DNA of 7,598 bases from Marinagarivorans sp. UBA5870. GTDB lineage: Bacteria; Pseudomonadota; Gammaproteobacteria; Pseudomonadales; Cellvibrionaceae. Shown one piece after another: positions 1 to 5,500 of the stretch (positions are counted from its first letter, which is position 1; each line of letters starts with the position of its first letter). The position numbers were made by a program, and so were the translations under genes. The stretch lies in contig DJFO01000405.1 of assembly GCA_002432555.1 (NCBI GenBank), positions 6,798 to 14,395 of the forward strand. The letters run 5' to 3'. The notes beneath the pieces are model-generated. The model saw only the letters and a program-made list of their open reading frames with translations, did no database searches and was not told where the DNA came from.

Positions 1-304
1 GTAGGCGGGTGATAGATCTCCAGCGGAAGGAAAGAGGCAAATCCTACTGCAACAGCCCTGTCATGTCTAGATTAAACAGCCCATAAAAAGCTGCGAGATT
101 GATTCGGGCAGCAGCATAAGCGTACGAACATTTGTTCCAATGTCGGCCCAGGAATGATCGTTTAACACGAAAGGATTTACCGAGTTATGCGCAATTAGAT
201 ACCATCCCTGTTCTGTGCGGGCGGAAACGGCAATCAAGAGAGGCCGCATTGGCATCCCCAACCTAACCCGACGAAACTATTCATGCGAAGGAGAAGAAAG
301 AAAC
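1..304. other. Gene-free leader upstream of the acetyltransferase
   Basis: No convincing gene is seen on either strand. A minus-strand frame of 64 codons (67-261) has no recognisable motif and no clear ribosome site. A weak sigma-70-like pair lies at TTTACC (176-181) and TACCAT (200-205), separated by 18 bp. It would place transcription start near 212 and give the acetyltransferase a leader of about 90 nt. Each box matches the consensus at only four of six positions, so this is a suggestion. The left end of the window may carry the tail of something outside it. Confidence 0.4.
288..293 (+). promoter_or_regulatory. Shine-Dalgarno site that sets the acetyltransferase start
   Basis: AAGGAG lies 11 nt before the ATG at 305, within a longer purine-rich run (287-300). 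The spacing is slightly long, but it is the only strong ribosome site nearby. It favours the ATG at 305 over the in-frame ATG at 215, which would add 30 residues unlike a GNAT N-terminus. Confidence 0.65.
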
Positions 305-817
305 ATGCGTGTACGTTTAGCACTTCCAGAGGACGCACCGAAAATTGGTGAAATCAGGGTGAGCGCATGGCGCGCCGCCTACGCCGGCATAATGCAGAGG
401 GAGTTTCTTCAAAACCTGGATCCAAAAGCGAATATTGAACAACTGGCGACCATGCTGCACCAGACAAGCAGCGATTGTTTTCTTTTGGTATGTGACCAGA
501 ATGAGGAAGTCGTCGGTTTTTCTCTGCTAGGAAAACCGAGGTATAGCGCAACGGAGGGTACTGCGGAACTCTGGGCCTTGAATGTAGCTCCGACGGTGTG
601 GCGTAAGGGTGCTGGCACCTTGCTGCTCAATGCGTCCATAGCTCAGGCCAAACAATATAGCTTCAGGCGCATGGAGCTGTGGTGCATTGTGGAAAACCAT
701 CGAGCGAGAAATTTTTATTTGAACTTTGGGTTCAAAGGGACGAAAGAGAAACGGGAGAGCCCGCACTCTTACAACCAACCCATTATCGAAAGCGCTTTCG
801 AATATCTTTTTCCTTAA
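305..817 (+). CDS. GNAT-family N-acetyltransferase
   Basis: Predicted cytoplasmic acetyl-CoA-dependent N-acetyltransferase of 170 residues, a normal single-domain GNAT length. The N-terminus (residues 1-40) has the usual first strand and helix, with the 'SAWRAAYAGI' signature at 20-29 seen in many GNAT proteins. Motif A spans about residues 88-116: strand 'ELWALNVAP', then the acetyl-CoA pyrophosphate loop 'WRKGAG' at 99-104. A Trp stands where Gln or Arg is usual, followed directly by Arg-Lys. Motif B is seen at 123-143, with 'ENHRARNFYLNFGF' carrying Asn131 and Tyr138, the usual general-acid position. The substrate cannot be told from sequence; relatives act on amines of small molecules, antibiotics or protein N-termini. 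The gene appears monocistronic: the next plus-strand candidate begins about 390 bp downstream. Family call is firm, substrate unknown. Confidence 0.9.
   Translation: MRVRLALPEDAPKIGEIRVSAWRAAYAGIMQREFLQNLDPKANIEQLATMLHQTSSDCFLLVCDQNEEVVGFSLLGKPRYSATEGTAELWALNVAPTVWRKGAGTLLLNASIAQAKQYSFRRMELWCIVENHRARNFYLNFGFKGTKEKRESPHSYNQPIIESAFEYLFP
786..801. repeat. Perfect 16-bp palindrome at the acetyltransferase 3' end
   Basis: TCGAAAGCGCTTTCGA is its own reverse complement. In RNA it could form a 6-bp stem with a GCGC loop. It is followed within 10 nt by five T's (807-811), just before the stop codon at 815-817. The layout resembles a weak intrinsic terminator overlapping the coding end, but the stem is A/T-rich and the T-run is offset. 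It could also be a protein-binding palindrome or chance. Confidence 0.3.
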
Positions 818-1205
818 GTGCAAATTGTCATTCTCTCAATTGATCATCGGAGAAAGTAAAATCGAGCATCCGTTTTTCTAAAAACCATATCCTATACCTT
901 TTCAGATGCTTCACCCTGTCAGCCAGGATGTGATTGATACGCCTTCGAACGATTGCAGAAAACCTCTGGACTCTTTTACTCCTAAAAAAGCGCGTCTCTG
1001 ACAACCATAAGCGCCAATTTATCAACGAGCAGATCAAGAATATGTGAAACGGACAAGTTGAGCGCCCGGCGCAATTCATAATGCTGAACTTCGAATTCCT
1101 GGTCATCACTTTATGAGAGAAAAATACTTGCAAAACGAAAATACCTCCTTTAAAGTCGACCAATTTTCTCGCTGCAGCTTGATAAAATAGTCAAAGGAAT
1201 ATGGC
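818..1205. other. AT-rich intergenic region without a clear gene
   Basis: Nothing here is a convincing intact gene. The longest frame is a minus-strand 111-codon ORF (828-1163), very rich in Arg, Lys and Phe with no recognisable domain, and is best read as chance. A more protein-like but frame-broken reading exists on the same strand (911-1110) and is listed separately. GCGCC-C-GGCGC at 1062-1072 is a short inverted repeat with a single-base centre and no T-run after it. No terminator, tRNA or mobile-element end was seen. Confidence 0.4.
911..1110 (-). pseudogene. Possible frameshifted gene remnant
   Basis: Read leftward from 1110, a 42-codon stretch with no start codon (bounded by TAA at 1111-1113) has protein-like composition, including 'HILDLLVDKLALMVVRDAL'. 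It stops at TAG (982-984) within a six-base T run on the minus strand (A's at 984-989 on the plus strand). Adding one base to that run restores a second open stretch, including 'GVKESRGFLQSFEGVSITSW', ending at TGA (911-913). A different frame upstream (about 1111-1190) may be a further piece. I do not recognise a family. It could be a decayed gene or chance reading in non-coding DNA. The evidence is only the amino-acid texture and the frame break at a homopolymer. Confidence 0.15.
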
Positions 1206-1319
1206 ATGAACCTAAATATGACCATCACCTATAATGGCGAAAAAACCTACAGGCGCTTCGCGGTTGTTAATTGGCGGCTCGAAAACCTTACCGCCCTGCC
1301 AAGACGGCATATACGATAG
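1206..1319 (+). CDS. Possible small ORF of 37 residues
   Basis: A short ORF starts at ATG 1206 with AAGGA at 1194-1198, a good 7-nt spacing, and ends at TAG 1317-1319, 33 nt before the reductase gene. The product begins MNLNMTITYNGEKTYRRFAV and is basic toward its end. It has no signal peptide, membrane segment or known motif. It could be a real small protein, a leader peptide for the reductase transcript, or a fragment of a decayed gene whose first part is lost. The reductase's own ribosome site is poor, which would suit co-translation, but the spacing is too large for direct coupling. Confidence 0.3.
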   Translation: MNLNMTITYNGEKTYRRFAVVNWRLENLTALPRRHIR

Positions 1320-1352
1320 AGCATATGAAACACCATATTCGCAGGTTGTAGC

Positions 1353-2321
1353 ATGAAAGCCGTAGTCCTCTCACGTTATGGATCATCAAATGTCCTCGCG
1401 GTCGAGGAAGTCGCAAAACCTGAGCCGAGTGCCAAGGAGGTTCTGGTAAAAGTTCATGCAACCACTGTGAATGACTGGGATTGGTCGCTAATGCGCGGTA
1501 AGCCTTATCTGTACCGTCTCATGTCAGGCGTGATCAAGCCGAGAATTTCAATACTGGGCGCTGAAGTTGCCGGTACCGTTGAAGCCATTGGCAGTCACGT
1601 TACTCGGTTTTCTCTAGGGGATCGTGTATACGGTGACATTTCAGAGGCGGGCTTCGGAGGTTTTGCTGAATATGTCTGCGTACGAGAAGACGCGTTGCTT
1701 AGGATGTCCTCTGGCATGACCTTCGAGCAAGCCGCGGCGCTGCCTCATGCTGCGCTACTTGCCTGGCAGGGGCTGGTGGATGTCGGGGAGATTCATAAGG
1801 ATGAGATGGTCTTGATTAATGGGGCCGGGGGTGGCGTCGGAGCCCTCGGCGTGCAAATCGCAAAGAACTATGGATGTACGGTGACTGGCGTTGACCAGGC
1901 ATCGAAGCTTGAAGCCCTTGGTAAGATGGGCTTCGACTATGTCATTGATTATCAGGCGACCGACTTTACCTCAGCAGGAAAACGCTACGACCTGATTTTT
2001 GACACCAAAACAACGCGCTCACCTTTTGATTATCTCAAGGCACTCAAACCCGGCGGTCGATACGTCACCGTCGGAGGCTACCTATCACGGTTGCTACAGG
2101 TGGTTTGCATGGGACGCCTTATCAGCAAAGCTACAGACAAGCGCGTGGCGGTAGTCGGTCTCAAAACGAATAAAGGGCTGGACAAGATAAATCAAATGTT
2201 TGAGTCCGGTTCGTTGGCGAGCTTGATCGATGGACCTTACAATCTGAGTGATGTGCCCCAAGCGCTCGAGCGTTTTGGTGAGGCTAAACATGTAGGCAAG
2301 ATTGTTATTAAAGTTGCTTAG
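1353..2321 (+). CDS. Zinc-independent MDR-family NAD(P)H oxidoreductase (quinone-oxidoreductase type)
   Basis: Predicted cytoplasmic NAD(P)-dependent oxidoreductase of the medium-chain dehydrogenase/reductase superfamily, 322 residues, full length. The N-terminal GroES-like domain (about 1-125) begins with 'MKAVVLSRYG' and carries 'LGAEVAGTVEAIG' at 68-80 and 'GDRVYGD' at 89-95. The Rossmann domain (about 126-260) has the dinucleotide loop 'NGAGGGVGALGVQIAK' at 156-171 and an Asp at 181 after the second strand. The zinc-ligand pattern GHE and the four-Cys structural zinc cluster of alcohol dehydrogenases are absent; only three scattered Cys occur (109, 175, 252). This fits the quinone or enone reductase branch. 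Substrate cannot be assigned. ATG 1353 is the family-typical start, although the upstream site is weak (AGG at 1343-1345). The last codons lie inside the first copy of a tandem repeat. Confidence 0.9.
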   Translation: MKAVVLSRYGSSNVLAVEEVAKPEPSAKEVLVKVHATTVNDWDWSLMRGKPYLYRLMSGVIKPRISILGAEVAGTVEAIGSHVTRFSLGDRVYGDISEAGFGGFAEYVCVREDALLRMSSGMTFEQAAALPHAALLAWQGLVDVGEIHKDEMVLINGAGGGVGALGVQIAKNYGCTVTGVDQASKLEALGKMGFDYVIDYQATDFTSAGKRYDLIFDTKTTRSPFDYLKALKPGGRYVTVGGYLSRLLQVVCMGRLISKATDKRVAVVGLKTNKGLDKINQMFESGSLASLIDGPYNLSDVPQALERFGEAKHVGKIVIKVA

Positions 2322-2382
2322 CCTTATTAAAATTGCTTAGCTTTGGTATTAAAGTTACCTAGCTTTATTAAAGTTGCTTAGC
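2306..2382 (+). repeat. Four-copy short tandem repeat starting inside the reductase 3' end
   Basis: The 17-bp core TATTAAAGTTGCTTAGC occurs at 2306-2322, 2325-2341 (one mismatch), 2347-2363 (two mismatches) and 2366-2382 (perfect), with periods of 19, 22 and 19 bp. The first copy encodes the last residues and the TAG stop of the reductase; the others repeat that stop region outside the gene. Periods are not multiples of three, so this is not a coding repeat. The likely origin is replication slippage of the gene end. No strong hairpin was found in it. Confidence 0.85.
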
Positions 2383-2558
2383 TTTGTTATTTTCACTTTT
2401 GGCAACCCTGTCGAGATCAACCCGCAACAGCGCTTTGACTTTTCACTGCACGTTGCTCTATTACTGCATCCCTGGATTATTCTGGCAATAGGACTTCGAA
2501 AATAATGTCAGAATTTACCGACTCAACGCCATCAAATCTCTTTTCATCAAATCGCGTT
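2322..2558. other. Convergent intergenic region between the reductase and the giant gene
   Basis: Apart from the two tandem repeats listed separately, this gap holds no clear gene and no strong intrinsic terminator, although both flanking genes end here. A minus-strand open stretch (2477 to about 2575) reads into a stop at 2477-2479 in a frame different from the giant gene. It has no start of its own and may be a fragment or chance. Short GCAAC/GTTGC inverted pieces between about 2420 and 2455 are too weak to call. Confidence 0.5.
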
Positions 2559-2559
2559 T
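2530..2559 (+). repeat. Two-copy 15-bp tandem repeat at the giant gene's stop
   Basis: CATCAAATC occurs at 2530-2538 and 2545-2553. The full 15-bp units (2530-2544 and 2545-2559) match at 13 of 15 positions, and a third CAT begins at 2560. The repeat abuts the minus-strand stop codon (2559-2561) and sits at the change from AT-rich to GC-rich sequence. Confidence 0.6.
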
Positions 2560-5500
2560 CATGGAATAGAGTCGCTGTCGCTATCGGGGTTGTTACCACC
2601 GGGTTGGCCGGGGTTAAAGTTGGCAGTCACGTCTTCTGCCGCCACGTCGTTCAATAAAATCTCTCGGCGCGGCTCGGTACCCAGGGTAGTAGCCAGACGC
2701 ACAACGGGTGTACTCTCCAGCGCGGACTCCACCAACACCGCCCAACCGCGGGCTTCATCGTCGTACAACAAGGGTTGCAGTGACCGTGGCACCATGAAGG
2801 TCAGCAGGTCGTAACCGCCGAGGGTGGCCCGCACTATAGGTGCCTGACCGACATCGGCGGGCGGGGTGCCGTTGAAAAATTCGCGGCGGAAAACCACATG
2901 TGGATTGGCTCCGTTGGCGGTGCCGTCATCGGAGACGAGATACGCTCGCAACGCAAAACGCCCCTCTGCCTGGCCGAGGTGAATGCCTGCGCTGAAGGCT
3001 GTTCCCGGCTGGTTGACCACCTGGTCCATAGAGGTGGCGGGCACCGGGGCGAAACCGTCTGCGTCCTCCTGCCATTTAAGGGCAACTATATTGTCGCAAT
3101 TGAGGTTCGCTGCGAACCAGGGATGACCGCCCTGATTGCAATCGAGCTCATAATAAATCTCGGCCGCACTCAAGCTGGCGACCAGCGCCCGTGCACCGGT
3201 GGAGAAAACCTGTGCGGAGATTGAGGCGGCCAGCTCCGGTCCCACCAGCGCAGGCACCGGAACGCCCTCGATATTCAATTCCGCCAGCTCGACGGTCTGC
3301 GTTGCCACGCCGGCCGCCGCGCCTTCAACCGTAGGTTCGATGGTGGCGTTCTCACCATTGGCCCCAAAACCGGTAACGCGGTACCGATCTTCGACGCTGG
3401 TGAAACCATCGGCAGTCAGCACATATTCGGTCTGCGTCTCCTCGCCACTGACCAGCCAACCGCTGCTCCCGAAATCCCAGGTATAAATGGTTTCCAGCGC
3501 ATCCGCTGCTATGACACCGTGTTCAAACCAGGCTAAAGGATTGTTGGGGTCACTGGAAATTTCCGCACCGAACCAATTGAGGGCCGTAGCGGACAGCGTC
3601 GCCTGTTCGTTGAGCGGCTGCGGATAGACAGCATCCACCCGGCCACCGCCTTCGCATTGGACCGAGTTGTTGTCGCCGTAGGTGCGGTCGGTAAATTCGA
3701 AATGGAAACCCGTGCCCGGCTGGAACAGACCGCTGCTGGCTTGAAAGTTGGACCCGCCCAGCAGGGTCAAGGCGCCGTCGCCGTTGACCGTGCCCACCAA
3801 CGGCTCGTCCTCATCCCCTTGCACCGCCAGTAGGATCTGGTTACCCAATTGATTGATTTCGACGAGGAAAATCCCCCCTTCCATGGGCGCGCAGCTGCCT
3901 GTATCCCAATCGAATTCCTGGGCGCCTTCCGCCGGGGTCAGCTCGGCCATATAAACGCCGCCGACCGAGGGAACATTGGCAATATCGCAAGCGTCGCCCA
4001 GTCGGTCGCCGTCGCTGTCGGTCTGTTCGGGATTGGGCACTACAAAGCAGTTGTCCAGTGGATCGGCCACGCCGTCCTTATCGCGATCCCCCACCGGCGG
4101 TTCACCGGGTATACCGTCCACCGCCAGGTACAAACGCACCAGCACGTCGAAGCCGGTATCGAGCAGTTCTACGCGGTAATCCGGCCCCGCTTCAGATTGA
4201 TATTCCACAAAGAAGGGGAACGCCTGACCGCGGGGGAATTCGAAAAACGTATTTTCCTGAATACCCGCTGGGGTCATGCGTTTGAGGGTGACGCCCGTGG
4301 CACCTTCGGGCAACGCGGCGCTGAAACTGCCGCTGCCGACGGTAATGCGCAGCAGGCCCACACCGTTATTCATTAAGTTGAAGCTGCCCGCCGCGTCGCG
4401 GTACAGGGTAGTGGTTTCCCCCTCCAAAACACCAAAGTCGTAAAGGCTCTGGGGGCAGTCCGTGCAACCGCCGGGTTCCCCGCCGCCGCCAAAGATCTCA
4501 TGCCACTGCAGGTGGCCGGCGCCGCCGGTTTGCAATTGCAGGGAAATCTTGAAGCGGCGTTCGCCAAAGTTCAGCACGAATTCCGCGTGGCCTTCGCTTT
4601 CGATGACAGCGGCGGCAAAGGTGCCGTCATCCCGCGCTGTCAGCGGTTGCGGGCCGGTGCGGGCGAGCCGATCAACGCCCTGCAGATGCGCGGCAAATTG
4701 CAGTTGCCAGCTGCCGTCCTCGTAGGCGGCCGTGAAGTCGGAGACATCATCCCCGTCGACATCGTGATTACCGGTGAGGGTGAGACGGGGCGGTGGTAAA
4801 AACCACGCGACTTTCATGACATCGCTGCGCACCAGTCGTATGTCGAATTCCACCGGTTGCCCGCTGGCGTGGCCGACCAAGAGATAACCGGGTGAGGTCA
4901 CGCTCAACATGGGTTCGCCAGTGCCATCAAAACGGGCTCCCCCGGTGGTCAGAGTGAAACGTCCCCAGACCTCAGTCTGGCCGGCAGCATTGGGATAGAC
5001 ATCCACACCGATTTCCATCAGCACTTCACCGGCAATATCCACCAGCGTGTAAAAGCCGGGCTTGTTCAGATCAATGTTGCCACTGTCGTTGACCGGCCCC
5101 GCCAACATCACTGGCAACAACAGGCCTTCAGCCAAACGCAGTTCGGTGCCGGTCTCATTCACGTTGAAAAAGTTGGTGCGGATCTCGGCGGCCTGCCCGG
5201 CACAGAAATCGGAGAATGGATCGCTGGAAATGGCACCGCAGCTAGGTGGATGCAATTCCTCTTCCGGCGCCTCGAGGTTCACATTGAAATTCACCACCGC
5301 GTTGGCAGCCAGCACGCCTTCGGTGAGGGTGAGGCGCCCGCCGTCCGTGTAGGCTTCCACCACACTGTTGCCCAGGTTGAGCGAAGCGGTGGGCTCGCCG
5401 TCGGGCGCCAGAGCACCGACGCTGAACAAGGTATTGTCCGGATTGCAGCCCTCGCGACTCACCTGCACTCCACCCGCCGTGTTCTGCACCAGGCACACGG

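Noticed and set aside
168..190. Possible integron attC site: GTTTAAC followed by GTTATGC before an acetyltransferase, a typical cassette gene
   Set aside because: The two boxes are far too close together, there is no internal pair of complementary boxes, the second box breaks the consensus with a T, and no matching site follows the gene's stop codon.
215..304. N-terminal extension of the acetyltransferase from an in-frame ATG at 215
   Set aside because: The extra 30 residues do not resemble a GNAT N-terminus, and a strong AAGGAG precedes the ATG at 305, where the family's first strand begins.
828..1163. Minus-strand 111-codon ORF as a gene
   Set aside because: Composition is extreme in Arg, Lys and Phe, there is no clear start signal or motif, and another frame on the same strand looks more protein-like.
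2306..2382. CRISPR-like array
   Set aside because: Units are 17 bp with only 2-5 bp between them, so there are no spacers; it is a simple tandem repeat.
2383..2480. Intrinsic terminator for the convergent genes
   Set aside because: Only short 4-5 bp inverted pieces are present and none is a GC-rich stem followed directly by a T run.
3849..4376. Plus-strand 175-codon ORF opposite the giant gene
   Set aside because: It lies antisense to the canonical thrombospondin type 3 repeat, which fixes the coding strand here; it is a shadow frame.
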